Positions 10,335 through 19,876 are shown, counted from the first letter of the stretch. The stretch: 64,000 nt of DNA from Branchipolynoe longqiensis (GCA_030323885.1 CM059199.1:36588590-36652589); one strand, 5' to 3'. The notes: generated by a model from the letters alone, not told the origin. Program-made: numbers and translations.

Positions 10335-10580
10335 CACCGGACCATGTGGTCTAATCGGTAAGAACACTGGATTCCTGTGCAGAATATCGAAGGTTCGAAT
10401 CCCACTTAAACCAATGACTTACTAAATTGATTCTTAGAAATTTGATGTGTGGTTTTCCTAGGAAATGTATAATACTGGTTAGGTCAGTATCAGGATACTC
10501 CAAGTGTGGTGCTGCACTATAAATCCAGCCTACCTGCGCACTGTCACAACTCGCTAACCGTCCTGATATGAATGAGCTCA
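10335..10580 (+). mobile_element. SINE1, diverged, internal deletions
   Basis: Head GTGGTCTAATCGGTAAGAAC and GGTTCGAATCCC, then shortened body with GTGCTGCACTATAAATCC and GTCCTGATATGA. The tail is missing. Confidence 0.75.
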
Positions 10581-10665
10581 GACATTCCTAGGTCATAAGA
10601 CCCCCAAAAATGAAACAATACAAGCGGCAATGAAATGTTTAGTGATTGCACCAGTGTGGAGAGCA

Positions 10666-11018
10666 AAACCAGACGGAATGGGCAAATGAGATGAGCATCC
10701 GTCTCCACTTTGGTACATTGTGGGATTTGCATCCAACGGATTTGAACCTTGGTCAAGTGAAACCAATCGCTTAAAAATGTATACTTTTCGATTCCTAGCC
10801 AGGTGCTCTGCACTATTAGGATAGGGCAAGGACTGGTTGGATCAGTGTCAGGATAATGTGACTGAGTGGGATACCAGGTTGTGGTGATGGTAGTCGGGTC
10901 CCCCACTGTGGCAGCACTATTAAGTTGCCATGAGTGTGTACTGTCACAAGTCGGTTACAGTCCTGATATGACCTTAGATATTGCCTGGACATAACACTCC
11001 AACAAGCAACCGACCAAT
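10666..11018 (+). mobile_element. SINE1, full length
   Basis: Decayed type-A head at 10666-10760, full body (AGGATAGGGCAAGGACTGGT) and tail (GACCTTAGATATTGCCTGGA) ending CTCCAACAAGCAACCGACC. The B-box region has decayed. Confidence 0.9.
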
Positions 11019-11425
11019 CGAGCGCAAACATTTAGAATCAAATCTAGTTGATTGTTTTTTGGTTAGACAAATGTGGATGTCTTCATCGGATTAATTAGCA
11101 TAACAGACAGAATCTGCACTCTGGTACAAAAGACCAACGCGCACACTTCATACAGGAACCGGAAGCGCCAGAGTGGCCTCGTTTCCGGGTGATTGTCCCC
11201 CAGTGGCGATCGGCTCTGACCAGACTATGCGAGGTGATCACTTATGAGTAGTACCCTTATCACCCACGAGGGAGCGGCCTGCGCCCTGTTACAAATGTAC
11301 TACCCAGGGGGCGCCACCACATACATCATAGCGGCAAATGCAACCTGCACTTAGAAGGCGTGAGCGGTCTGCCAGCCAGCGTTCCTTCTGCATGACAGGG
11401 TGAGGGCGGAAGGATATATGTTTTG
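11019..11425. other. Unassigned region
   Basis: No repeat or coding signal recognised. Confidence 0.3.
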
Positions 11426-12098
11426 CTTGGTTGTTGGGGTCTTCGGTCCTAGCAGCATCTAAGTTCAATCCAGGATGGGCACCGACTTGTAACAGTGCAC
11501 ACTCCTTGCAACTTTACTGTGCTGTCCCACTGGGTTTGTTGGATGTCCGACTGGGAGATCAGGTCACCAGCACAATGACCTGATTGCCCACTCGAGTCAG
11601 ATCATCATGATATTGAGCTAACCAGTCATTGCCATATCCTGGGCCGCGTTCAGGCTCCGTCTCGGAGGCGCCTCGGCGACTGGCCTGACGTCATGCTAGT
11701 CTGAACAGCAAAGGCAGTTTGTTGTCTCGAAAATGGCCGCCCCCATAGGCGCCGTCCATTTGCAATGGAAAAGCTGCGATGTGATTGGCTGAAACCACTG
11801 GACACGGTGGCCATTTTCGAGGTGCTTTTTGTCTCCTGATTGAAAAGGGAGGCATCGCCGAAATGTCGCCGAGACGCACCCTGAACGGATTTAAGCCAAA
11901 AAGCATCGCCGAGACATCGCCGAGGCACCTCCTAGATGGACCCTGAACGCGGGCCAGGTAGGAATTCCGATTGCCAGGCTAGGTAGCAACAAATATAAAT
12001 TATTTAAGTCATTGATTTTAGTCGGTCTGGAAGTGAACTTCCAACCTTCTTCACGGGAAACCTGCATTCTACCCTTTGGGCCACTACCTCCATTGTGT
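11426..12098 (-). mobile_element. SINE1 split by a TIR element
   Basis: Tail and distal body at 11426-11637, head-proximal body and a decayed head type B at 11958-12098. The intervening ~320 bp is the TIR element described separately. A short local duplication (CCCACTGGG / CGACTGGGAGATC) lies at 11527-11560. Confidence 0.85.
11638..11957. mobile_element. TIR element T3 inside SINE1, ~320 bp
   Basis: Left GGGCCGCGTTCAGGCTCCGT and right inverted GGCCCGCGTTCAGGGTCCAT extend inward for ~38 bp (GGAGGCGCCTCGGCGA versus GGAGGTGCCTCGGCGA). It interrupts an otherwise continuous SINE1, so it is an insertion. Superfamily unassigned because no clean duplication is visible. Confidence 0.8.
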
Positions 12099-12106
12099 GG
12101 CGTTCT

Positions 12107-12345
12107 CTGTGGCGGCATGGTTAGAGTGTCTGACTTTTTTCTAGGTCAGACTCCTAATCTGAGGGTCGGCGGTTCGATTCCGCATGCCCCCAGCTCTGCC
12201 AATTTGGATTTCCACCGCTGTGTCTAACTTACAGCGTCATCAAAGGCCGGTTGCTCTCATACCATGTCTATGTGGTGTGGGAGGTTTTACCAGCAGTGGA
12301 ATGAGGAAGACCAGTCGTCTATGACTGAAATTTCCCCTTGATGAA
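12107..12345 (+). mobile_element. SINE2 with alternative 3' tail
   Basis: Head GTGGCGGCATGGTTAGAGTG and GGCGGTTCGATTCCGCATG, SINE2 body to 12290, then GCAGTGGAATGAGGAAGACC and a CTGAAATTTCCCCTTG end. That tail is also joined to a SINE1-type head and body at 29622-29838 and 30685-30888, so the 3' module is shared between families. Confidence 0.8.
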
Positions 12346-12549
12346 TGTCTATTACTAGGCCATGACTTGAATAACTTAAATACTACAGACACGTCCGAAA
12401 GCCTATTATATTTGTGTTTGGGTGGGTTTCTTTCATACACCGATCTAATGAACCAATCTACTAACTAGAGGTTTCCAATCATTTGTCCATCTATTCTTGG
12501 TAGAATAATTTAAAGTGCACATCTTGCTGCATTAATTGCACCAAATCCT

Positions 12550-13161
12550 GATGCGCGAAAAGGAAGAAAGCAAGGCGGGGGTGGAAAGAAAGGCGTTTTT
12601 ATTGACGCCTCAACAGAGGAGCAACAGAGTATACAGAGGAAGAGAAAGGCTCATGAGGAGCAATGCAAATGAGAATAGAGTACAAAAGGGGGTCATAAGG
12701 AGCAAATGGAAGATAGGGCTCATGAGGAGCAACAGGGAGGTACAAGATAATAGGAGAGTTCAGGCAGAGTCAGATGTCTGTGGGTGGTCAGCGAGGGGGT
12801 GCCGAGGAGCCCTCCACCACTGAAAGAGAAGAGATAAGAGATAGTTGGGTGGGTGGGTGGAGAGAAAAGGGGAGAGCTGGGAGGCGGCAGGAGGGCGAGT
12901 GCCTGAGGGAGGCCGGCGGCGGCCTTATAAGGGGAGGGGGACGGGCGACAGCAGGTGAGGTGTGAATGCTGCCGGCCCGGGGGAGGGCGAGAGGCGGTGA
13001 GCAGCGGGCGTCGGGTGAGGCGCGAATGCTGCGCGACAGGGGGGTGGGGGAGGGAGCGGCGCGCGGCGGCGTCGGGTGAGGTGTCAGTGCAGTGGACAGC
13101 CCGGGGCGGGGGAGGGTCTCTCCCTTTCCTCGCTTCAAACGTAATGCTTCGCATTACGACC
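12550..13161 (-). mobile_element. GC-rich palindrome-capped element, short copy A (612 bp)
   Basis: Same termini as copy B: one end GATGCGCGAAAAGGAAGAAA, the other GATGCGAAGC-like sequence capped by the palindrome CGTAATGCTTCGCATTACG (13140-13158). Near-identical to copy B over ~270 bp on one side and ~300 bp on the other, but the ~1.1-kb reading-frame region is replaced by 37 private bases (12823-12859). On the minus strand it holds CCTTATAAGG (12923-12932) and AATAAA (12598-12603). Confidence 0.8.
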
Positions 13162-13399
13162 GATGCGTGAAAAGGAAGAAAGCAAGGCGGGGATGGAAAG
13201 AAAGGCGTTTTTATTGACGCCTCAACAGAGGAGCAACAGAGTATACAGAGGAAGAGAAAGGCTCATGAGGAGCAATGCAAATGAGAATAGAGTAAAAAAG
13301 GGGCTCATAAGGAGCAAATGGAAGATAGGGCTCATGAGGAGCAACAGGGAGGTACAAGATAATAGGAGAGTTCAGGCAGAGTCAGATGTCTGTGGGTGG

Positions 13400-14491
13400 T
13401 CAGCGAGGGGGTGCCGAGGAGCCCTCCACCAAAGAGTAGGGGAGGGCTCGAGGCGCGCCCGAGGCGGGGGCGCGGGGCGCCCGAGGCGGGGGCCGGAGAT
13501 CTGGGTGAGAGGAGGGTCGTGAAGGCGGTGTCGTGAGGTCGGCGGCTGGGCTGTCTGGGGAGGGTCCCTCGTGAGGCTGGGCTGTGTCGTCTGAGGTGTG
13601 AGGTGCGGGGTGAGGGTTCCCTGTGTGGGCGGAGTGTCCGGGGCCTACGTCGACAAGGGGCGGGCGGCCAAAGATAGAGGAGGCCCGCTCCTTGGAGGGA
13701 TCCGGTGAGGAGGTCCGGCGAGGTTTGAGCAGGATCTCGGGGCAGGCCGTGATCTGTTGAGGCGCCTGGAGGGTGGCGGCCTCGGTGCCCGAGGGCTGGT
13801 CCCGAGGCGCTGGGGGGGAACCCAGGGCCGAGCTTGGCAAGGCGCCTCCCGGTGCTTGAGGTGCTTGAGGTGGTTGAGGTGGCGGGGGAGGGTCCTCCCC
13901 CCCGGCGACGTGTGCCCGAGGTGCCGGGATGGGCGGTGTGCTCGGCGCCGCTCCCCCGGCGAGATGTGCCCGAGGTGCCGGGATGGGCGGTGTGCTCTGC
14001 GCCGCTCCCCCGGCGAGGAGTGCCCGAGGTACTGGGATGGGCGGTGTGCCGTACGCCGTCCGCCGCCTCGGGGTGGGCGGTGGCGTCCCCTCGGGCGCGC
14101 CGGTGAGAGGGCTGCCGTGCTCGTGCTGGGGGCGCACTGCCCCCGGCAGAGTCGCTCGAGGCGGCGGCGGAGGGCAGGCCCCGCCCGGGGCGCGCGCCCG
14201 AGGTGCTGGGGCGGTCGGCGTGGTGCAGGAGGCTTGTCGCCTCGGCGCAGGCGAGGGGCTCCCCGGCGGTCCTCGGGCATCCAGGCGGGCGAGGCGATAG
14301 AGGGCCTCAAGGTGGAGGACGGCCGCGAGAATCGCCGTTGTCCCGGCGCCCGAGGCGGGGTCCGAGGGAGACGCCGGGGCCGAGGAGGGCGATGCGCCTC
14401 CCGGCGCGCCCGAGGAGGGTCCCGGCCTGGCCAGCGCGGTCGCCCGGGAGCTGTGGCGGCCCGTGCCCGTGCCCTTTCCGTGTCTGGGCAT
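13400..14491 (-). CDS. Hypothetical proline/alanine-rich protein of the GC-rich element
   Basis: A 363-residue open frame on the minus strand, GC-rich throughout, beginning at an ATG ~115 bases downstream of CCTTATAAGG. The composition is Pro/Ala/Arg/Gly-rich with no catalytic motif. Residues around 155-200 hold an 18-residue repeat (PPIPAPRAH-AGGAAPST type) encoded by a 54-bp tandem repeat at 13914-14070. The opposite strand is also open (265 codons, 13757-14554), as expected from high GC, so open length alone is weak evidence. No homology is claimed. It could be a low-complexity, Gag-like or purely non-coding frame. Confidence 0.35.
   Translation of the reverse strand: MPRHGKGTGTGRHSSRATALARPGPSSGAPGGASPSSAPASPSDPASGAGTTAILAAVLHLEALYRLARLDARGPPGSPSPAPRRQASCTTPTAPAPRARAPGGACPPPPPRATLPGAVRPQHEHGSPLTGAPEGTPPPTPRRRTAYGTPPIPVPRALLAGGAAQSTPPIPAPRAHLAGGAAPSTPPIPAPRAHVAGGEDPPPPPQPPQAPQAPGGALPSSALGSPPAPRDQPSGTEAATLQAPQQITACPEILLKPRRTSSPDPSKERASSIFGRPPLVDVGPGHSAHTGNPHPAPHTSDDTAQPHEGPSPDSPAADLTTPPSRPSSHPDLRPPPRAPRAPASGAPRALPYSLVEGSSAPPR
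13914..14075. repeat. 54-bp tandem repeat, 3 copies
   Basis: GCCCGAG starts at 13914, 13968 and 14022, exactly 54 bp apart. The unit contains GGGATGGGCGGTGTGCTC and CGCTCCCCCGGCGAG. Because 54 is a multiple of three, it preserves the minus-strand frame as an 18-residue repeat. Confidence 0.95.
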
Positions 14492-14603
14492 CCTGGAGCG
14501 GTCCGAGGGGATGCAGCGGTCCGAGGTGAAGAAATCCCAAAGAGAAAAGGGTGAGAGCTGGGAGGTGGCAGGAGGGCGAGGGCCTGAGGGAGGCCGGCGG
14601 CGG

Positions 14604-14613
14604 CCTTATAAGG
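14604..14613 (-). promoter_or_regulatory. CCTTATAAGG motif (CArG-like / TATA-like)
   Basis: The motif fits CC(A/T)6GG, the serum-response-factor CArG consensus, and also contains TTATAA at a plausible distance upstream of the minus-strand ATG at 14491. It is exactly conserved in copy A at 12923-12932 in otherwise GC-only surroundings. The function is inferred. Confidence 0.45.
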
Positions 14614-14842
14614 GGAGGGGGACGGGCGACAGCAGGTGAGGTGTGAATGCTGCCGGCCCGGGGAGGGCGAGAGGCGGTGAGCAGCGGGCGTCGGGTGAGG
14701 CGCGAATGCTGCGCGACAGGGGGGCGGGGGAGGGAGCGGCGCGCGGCGGCGTCGGGTGAGGTGTCAGTGCAGTGGACAGCCCGGGGCGGGGGAGGGTCTC
14801 TCCCTTTCCTCGCATCAAACGTAATGCTTCGCATTACGACCA

Positions 14843-15131
14843 ACTCTTCATCTTCTAATATTCTTAGAAGTCTTAATATTTGGGCTATTGTAGGTTTTAA
14901 TGGTTTGACTCCTTTAAGAAGACAATGAAGGCCCCATTTCTTTAAATAACTTGTGTATAATTTCACTATTCCTTTCCTCCAGGTGTGTGAAATAAGTCTT
15001 TCTTGGGTAATTTTGTCTAAACCATATTGTTCTAAATGTTTTCCCAGAAAAGGAATGCTAAATGGGGTGTTGTTGAGACATCTCCATGGACTGTTAGTGG
15101 TCCTTGATGTTGTAGGTTGTTCCTTTCTCAT
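14843..15131 (-). pseudogene. DIRS-type tyrosine recombinase, N-terminal remnant
   Basis: The frame encodes a helical core-binding (SAM-like) domain typical of DIRS/Ngaro recombinases: WRKGIVKLYTSYLKKWGLHC followed by LKPTIAQILRLL. In the family this domain precedes the catalytic domain with the R-H-R-Y residues. Here the frame runs directly into the palindrome cap of the GC-rich element at 14841, so the catalytic domain is missing. Confidence 0.75.
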
Positions 15132-15970
15132 GGGAACATGAGCACATCTTTTGCTGCTAATGTTTGTACCATCAATACTGTGTGTGAGTGATCCATCTTG
15201 ATCTTCCTGGCCACTCTGCTGATAATGCTGAATGGTCGGAATATGTAATACAATTTATTATTCCAAATTAATGAAAATGCATCTACTCTCCATGCTTCTG
15301 GTTCTGGATCCCAATAGACATATTTAGGTAAGTATTTGTTATTGCATAATGCAAATATGTCAATTTCCAGTTTGCCCCATTTATAACAAATGTGGTCGAG
15401 AAAACTCTGATTCAGTGACCATTCTAAATGGTCATGAAAATGTTGGCTCGTCTTGTCAGCCAAAGTATTTTGACTACCTGGAATGTGTGCTACTGTTAGC
15501 CATATCTTGTGTTCCTCTGCCCAGTCCCAAATAATTTGGCCATATAGTTGCATGGTTTGGAATGAGTCCCTCCCATATTACATATGTAAGCCATAGCTGT
15601 TGTGTTATCTGTTGATATCCTTACATGATTTCTAGGTAAGTGAACTAGACTACATAATCCTAGATAAATAGCTCTGAATTCTAGTACATTTATGTGATCG
15701 GAGATGTCATCTTCCATCCATTGACCATCTGTTGCCTGTTGGTCTCTGTGAGCCCCCATCCTTCTAGTGAAGCATCTGTTGCGACTGTAGTGTTGGGCTC
15801 TCCCATTCTAATTGGGTTGGGTGAATTATTAATGCTTGACTTTCTGGCGAAATCATCATGGGCCATCCAAAATTACCTTTTGTGTGAGCCAACGCAAAGT
15901 TCTTATCTATTTCTAGTGATTTGATATGAGCCTTACCATAAAGAATAGTTGGTGCATATGCTCTCATGAT
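15128..15970 (-). pseudogene. DIRS-type RNase H region
   Basis: Two overlapping frames (15759-15496 and 15553-15128), preceded by a third (15967-15764), show the RNase H signature in order: HINVLEFRAIYLGL, then RISTDNTTAMAYI, then AHIPGSQNTLADK, followed by the DIRS C-terminal segment (WGKLEIDIFALCNNKYLPKY, DAFSLIWNNK). At least one frameshift separates the STDN block from the HIPGSQN block, so the gene is dead. Confidence 0.85.
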
Positions 15971-16061
15971 TCCAATCAGTATTGCAACTTGTCATATCTT
16001 TCGTTTGTTCAATTGTAACAATTGGTTTGCTGTTGGGGTAAATTTATCAACTTTTTATACT

Positions 16062-16275
16062 GTTGTTTGTTTGTTTGTTTTTACATGGTAGCAACATCTA
16101 AGGTTATAGCAGGATGGGTACCGACTTGTGGCAGTGCACACTCATGGTGACTTTATAGTCCTGCCCCACTGGAAGACCAGGTGCCAGGAAGCGAGAAGTA
16201 TCAATTTTTAAGTCATTGGTTTGACTCGACCAGGGTTCAAACCCATGACCCAAGATCTACCAACACGGGAGACTT
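16062..16275 (-). mobile_element. SINE1 inserted in the DIRS reverse transcriptase, internally deleted
   Basis: Tail (GGTAGCAACATCTAAGGTTA), distal body, then a jump to the head-proximal body (CAGGAAGCGAGAAGTATC) and a partial type-A head. The RT frame ends at its right edge, so the insertion post-dates the element. Confidence 0.9.
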
Positions 16276-17127
16276 TTGTTCTGTTAATGAAATGGTCATT
16301 TCTGTGGTGTCAATAAAGAATCCCAGAAACTTTAACTTCTTTGTTGGTGTTAATACTGATTTAGTTTCATGTATGTAGAAACCTAATTTTGTAAATGTCT
16401 CACATAATTTGTCTACTCCTGTCTGGCAATGATGTTGTGTTCGTGCCATAATGAGTCATCTATATATTGAAACATAATATGTCCTTCCCTAGCAATGGGC
16501 TAGAGAAAATATTGGTTTAAGTAACCTTGTAAAAATGTGTGGATAGCAAGCTAGTCCATTAGGCATGCACATGAACTCATATAATTTGTCGTTCCAGCGA
16601 AACCTGATTTATTTACGATCAAGTTTATGGATAGGTGCTGTATAATATGCATCTCTGAGATCCACCCTGGCTAGCCAAGAACCTTTTGTTACTAAGTCTC
16701 TAGTTGTGTCTAATGAAAACATCTTAAAATGTTTGTATTCTACAAATTTGTTGAATAATGTTTGATCTAAAATTAGTCTTACATCCCTATTTGGTTTGGG
16801 TCTCAGGAAAATATTAGATATGAATTCCCGAGCTACATGTAGTGCTGGTTCTATGATGCCTTTTTCACAGAATTTAATTACCTGATTATCTAACACCTCG
16901 CATTCTGAACCGTGAGATTGGTATGGGAAAGGTATGCTATTTTGAATAGGTTCCTCTATCAAGGGTATTCTAACACATTCCACTAGATTAAGGATAGCTA
17001 CATTCTCCGTAATGGTATTCCATTCCGGAAGGCAATTATTGAGGTTACCAGCCTGAAAATTATGCTTACTGGTGTTTGCGTAGCCACCTCTATTTGTTCC
17101 CTGGGCGGTGGAATGGTGTTTGTGCAT
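16276..17127 (-). pseudogene. DIRS-type reverse transcriptase, frameshifted
   Basis: The first frame (17127-16609) holds the N-terminal RT motifs NRDVRLILDQTLFNKFVEYK and GSWLARVDLRDAYYTAPIH, the latter with the first catalytic Asp. The catalytic box appears as QYIDDSLWHEHN in another frame at 16455-16466. The segment after it (KLGFYIHETKSVLTPTKKLK then FLGFFIDTT) is in a third register at 16449-16276. Typical DIRS RT features include the FVKY-like block. Frameshifts and an in-frame stop inactivate it. Confidence 0.88.
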
Positions 17128-17137
17128 TGAACTGCCT

Positions 17138-17883
17138 CTAGAAGGGTCTGTTCCAGTCGTTCCAGCTGAATGACTGCCTTTGGCCCCTGCCCCTGGCCTG
17201 GAAGTTGAAGCTCATTCCGAACCAGCCTCCTCGTTGTCCGGTTAGAAAATCCGGCATCGTCTTCTTGAAGTGGGTGAAACTAGTGTCTGTGGACTTCTTT
17301 TTGTCCGTCTCCATATGCTTTCCACAATTAGGACTGGTCTCCACTTGTTTGAACAAGTGTTGGAGTTGTCCACCGACCATCTTAGTTTTGTCCAGTGGCT
17401 TTCCCTTCATTGGCTTGGGGGCAAGGAATAAGGTATATTTCTTCCTGTTGTTGTCGATGACCTTCTTTGATCTGGCCACCTCCTTGCTGCATCCGTGCAT
17501 ACCGCCTTGAAGACGTTTTCGAAACGTCTGTAGGAAAGGAAGTTGTTTGTTGCCATCAGCAGTGAAATTCCTCCATTGATCTCCTCACACAGCGATGAGA
17601 ATTTATCCTCAGCTACCATCCTGTTGGCTATAGGTGCAATGGCTGTGAGTGCCGAAAGTACCCCTTTGTGTACTGTGTGTAGGACCGCTTTGAACTTTTT
17701 GCGGTCCTCACTCAGCCTGACATCCGAGTCCATCTCTTTGATGGCAGACTCCGGGATCCCTTTGTTTCCAGTGAATTTTTCGGCCAACTTCATAATAACC
17801 TCGGCCGGCTTGAACGTGTTGAAGTGCCCTTGTATTGTTTTCCTCATAAGCATAGTTATGTGGCTTTTCTTGCGCCATAGCAC
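17138..17883 (-). pseudogene. DIRS-type Gag-like region
   Basis: Two overlapping frames (17883-17407, then 17500-17138). The upstream frame contains LHTVHKGVLSALTAIAPIAN and RRFENVFKAVCTDAARRW, and the downstream one is basic and Gly/Gln-rich near its end (FQARGRGQRQSFSWNDWNRP). A frameshift separates them. By position and composition this is the capsid-like ORF1 of a DIRS element. Function by family analogy only. Confidence 0.65.
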
Positions 17884-17889
17884 TTTCCA

Positions 17890-18310
17890 CTACTTCATCT
17901 CTTTCCCACTCAACTTTGTGTATTTCCCTGCGTGCTTCGTGTCTGAATCCGAACTTGTGTAGGACGAGTCTGATGAAGAGTCAGAGGAAGAGGATTTGCT
18001 TGTCTTCCTCTTCTTGGTCTTGTTCATGCCCTTCTTCATGTGTGGATTAATCTGAATCCTGTGTCTTCACTGTCCTACCTTTCCTGATTTCCCTCCTGGA
18101 GGGAAGCATTTCATCCATCTTTTGTTGCACCAGACGTGTAAACTGCTCATCTGGATCAACTGGATTGGGGTCGGGCTCGGACCCCCCACCTCATCAGAAT
18201 CTCTTTGTTTCATCGACCTTTGCCCCTATGCCAGCAGTCAGGGTTCCTAGTCTTGACTGAGTGCACAAGATGCATCTGCCTTACTCCGCTTCATAGCCAT
18301 GGCTCGGAGA
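17890..18310 (-). pseudogene. Degraded 5' part of the DIRS Gag frame
   Basis: A candidate start codon near 18302 opens MAMKRSKADASC before a stop. Downstream frames encode an acidic/serine stretch (SSSSDSSSDS-like) and a lysine-rich run. Multiple stops and frame changes are present. The start is inferred only from its position upstream of the Gag-like block. Confidence 0.45.
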
Positions 18311-18990
18311 ATGTGAGTAAAACCAAAGAAACCTGTAGTTAGGCATTATTCAGACTGAATATCACACAGATAATTATTGTATAACTATACAAGGTGTTTA
18401 TTATTGCGCTAAAACAGTTTTTAATGCAGGTGTGTGGTTAATCAAAAGTCATAGGATGATGGTAAGGAATACCGATCCAACAAGGGGTAGGGACCAGTGT
18501 AGTGCTATGCTCCCACACTCTCTGTCCTATAAACTTCTCCCACCTCTGGCTTTCTTCACCAACAAGTTGAAGACAATACTATAGAACTCGGAGGTATGCC
18601 TTATTAATAATAGTAACTGGGGAATCTCAGAGAACCCCAGGAATTATCCTATCAATGTAACAGCTCCTGCCAAACATCTCTCCATTCGGCAATGGGTGGC
18701 TTTATCAATAACCAAACAATGGATGCATTGTTCTAACGATCATACAGAATAAAATTGTAATTAAGGTGTAACACAGTAATAACTTATGGAAAAGTTTCAA
18801 AACTATTTGGATGTGAATGCTAACATATACTGAACCAACGTATCCAGTTCATAAGATACTGACCTCGTTGGTTTTGTAGTTAATGTAGAAAACTGCCGGA
18901 GCTACTCAGAGACGTCCTCCCCTTGTGAGTTGATTATGCTAATTGCTGGAACCGGATGTGCTTCCTTCTCCCTGGACTACGTGTAGCGAG
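18311..18990. other. Presumed terminal untranslated region of the DIRS element
   Basis: AT-rich DNA upstream (minus strand) of the Gag start with no coding signal. DIRS elements carry terminal repeats here, but I could not confirm a matching copy elsewhere because the other end of the element is missing. Confidence 0.4.
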
Positions 18991-19457
18991 AGGCGTATTA
19001 GTACCAAGGTAAAATATATTATACATACACATATATATTAAGTGAACTGGTGAATAGAACCACACTGTTCAATAAAGCCTGTATATCAATTGGTCCCCAA
19101 ACGCCCACCACCCATGCACCTTCCCAGAGGACTACGGCAAAATAACAAACCAATAAACGCCCCGCCCCCATCGTTAGAGAGCAGTACATCCATCCTGGAC
19201 CTGCCAGAGGAGAAGAACCACACCAGGACAACTGTCCTTTAAAAATAACCACACAAAAAACACACAGAGTGAAAATGGGAAATTGCGCCTCACACCAGAC
19301 TTAACCGCCCCTGTGAGATGAAAGGATGTGCTACTTTGAAGACCGTTCGTAATTTGGTCAAATAATATTTTTTTAACCAGCCAAACTTGATATGATGATG
19401 GTGTTATTATTGCCTAGTTCTTTTCTCCCGACATAACATGTAATACTTCTTTACACC
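18991..19457. other. Unassigned region
   Basis: A 77-codon minus-strand frame at 19252-19019 has no domain I recognise. No repeat seen. Confidence 0.3.
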
Positions 19458-19459
19458 GG

Positions 19460-19527
19460 AGCGTGACGTAGCTCAGACCGTAAAGTGTCCAGCTGTGTAG
19501 GTGTGGGTCATCCGATCGATCCGAAGG
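19460..19527 (+). repeat. Solo SINE3 head
   Basis: GTGACGTAGCTCAGACCGTA (tRNA-like A-box region) and GGTCATCCGATCGATCC (matching the promoter region of the SINE3 copy ending at 27550). The body is absent; the GGT-rich array begins immediately after. Confidence 0.7.
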
Positions 19528-19663
19528 CACGTGTTTGGTGGTGAGTGATATAAGGCAGGTAGTGGGTGTTGGGTGAGAGAGGGTGGGTCGTGTGTGGTAA
19601 GTGGTGGCTCGTGGGTGGTAGAGGGGGAGTGGTCGGGTGTGGGTGGTAGAGGGTGAGTGGCTG

Positions 19664-19720
19664 GTGGTTACTTGTTTGAGTTTTACGACCTGGCAACACC
19701 TAAGGTTATATCAGGACGGG
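19664..19720 (-). repeat. SINE1 3' tail in array (copy 1)
   Basis: TTTTACGACCTGGCAACACC and following TAAGGTTATATCAGGACGGG. No body attached. Confidence 0.85.
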
Positions 19721-19876
19721 ATGGATGGTGGTAGAGGGTAGGTGGTGGGTGGCGTGTGGTGGGTGGTCGGGGGTGGATGGTGGCCGGATGGTGGGTGGTG
19801 GGTGGATGGTGGGTGGTAGGGGGTGGGTGGTGGGTACTAGAGGATGAGTGGTCGGGAGTGGGTGGTAGAGGGTGGG

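Larger units (their letters stand above)
13162..14841 (-). mobile_element. GC-rich palindrome-capped element, long copy B (1680 bp)
   Basis: Head-to-tail with copy A. On the minus strand the order is palindrome cap (14820-14838), GC-rich leader, CCTTATAAGG (14604-14613), a 363-codon frame (14491-13400), and AATAAA (13210-13215) shortly before the end. The terminal ~20 bp of the two ends are imperfect inverted repeats (GATGCG-GAAAAGG versus GATGCGAGGAAAGG). The layout suggests a transcription unit. It cuts the tyrosine recombinase frame of the DIRS remnant, so it inserted there or replaced the rest of that gene. I do not recognise the family. Confidence 0.75.
14843..18990 (-). mobile_element. 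DIRS-like retroelement remnant, antisense
   Basis: On the minus strand: terminal region (about 18990-18310), Gag-like frames (about 18290-17138), reverse transcriptase (17127 to about 16240), RNase H (15970-15128) and the start of a tyrosine recombinase (15131-14843). This order is characteristic of DIRS-group elements, which integrate by a recombinase instead of a DDE integrase. It is interrupted by a SINE1 at 16062-16275 and truncated by the GC-rich element. The outer boundary near 18990 (ends with a GTAGCGAGAGGCGTATTAGT-like string) is an estimate. Confidence 0.8.

Noticed and set aside
13757..14554. 265-codon plus-strand arginine/glycine-rich frame
   Set aside because: Antisense shadow of the GC-rich element's minus-strand frame. 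The promoter-like and AATAAA motifs are on the minus strand.
18311..18990. Terminal repeat of the DIRS element
   Set aside because: No second copy of the sequence is present at the other, truncated end, so a repeat cannot be shown.
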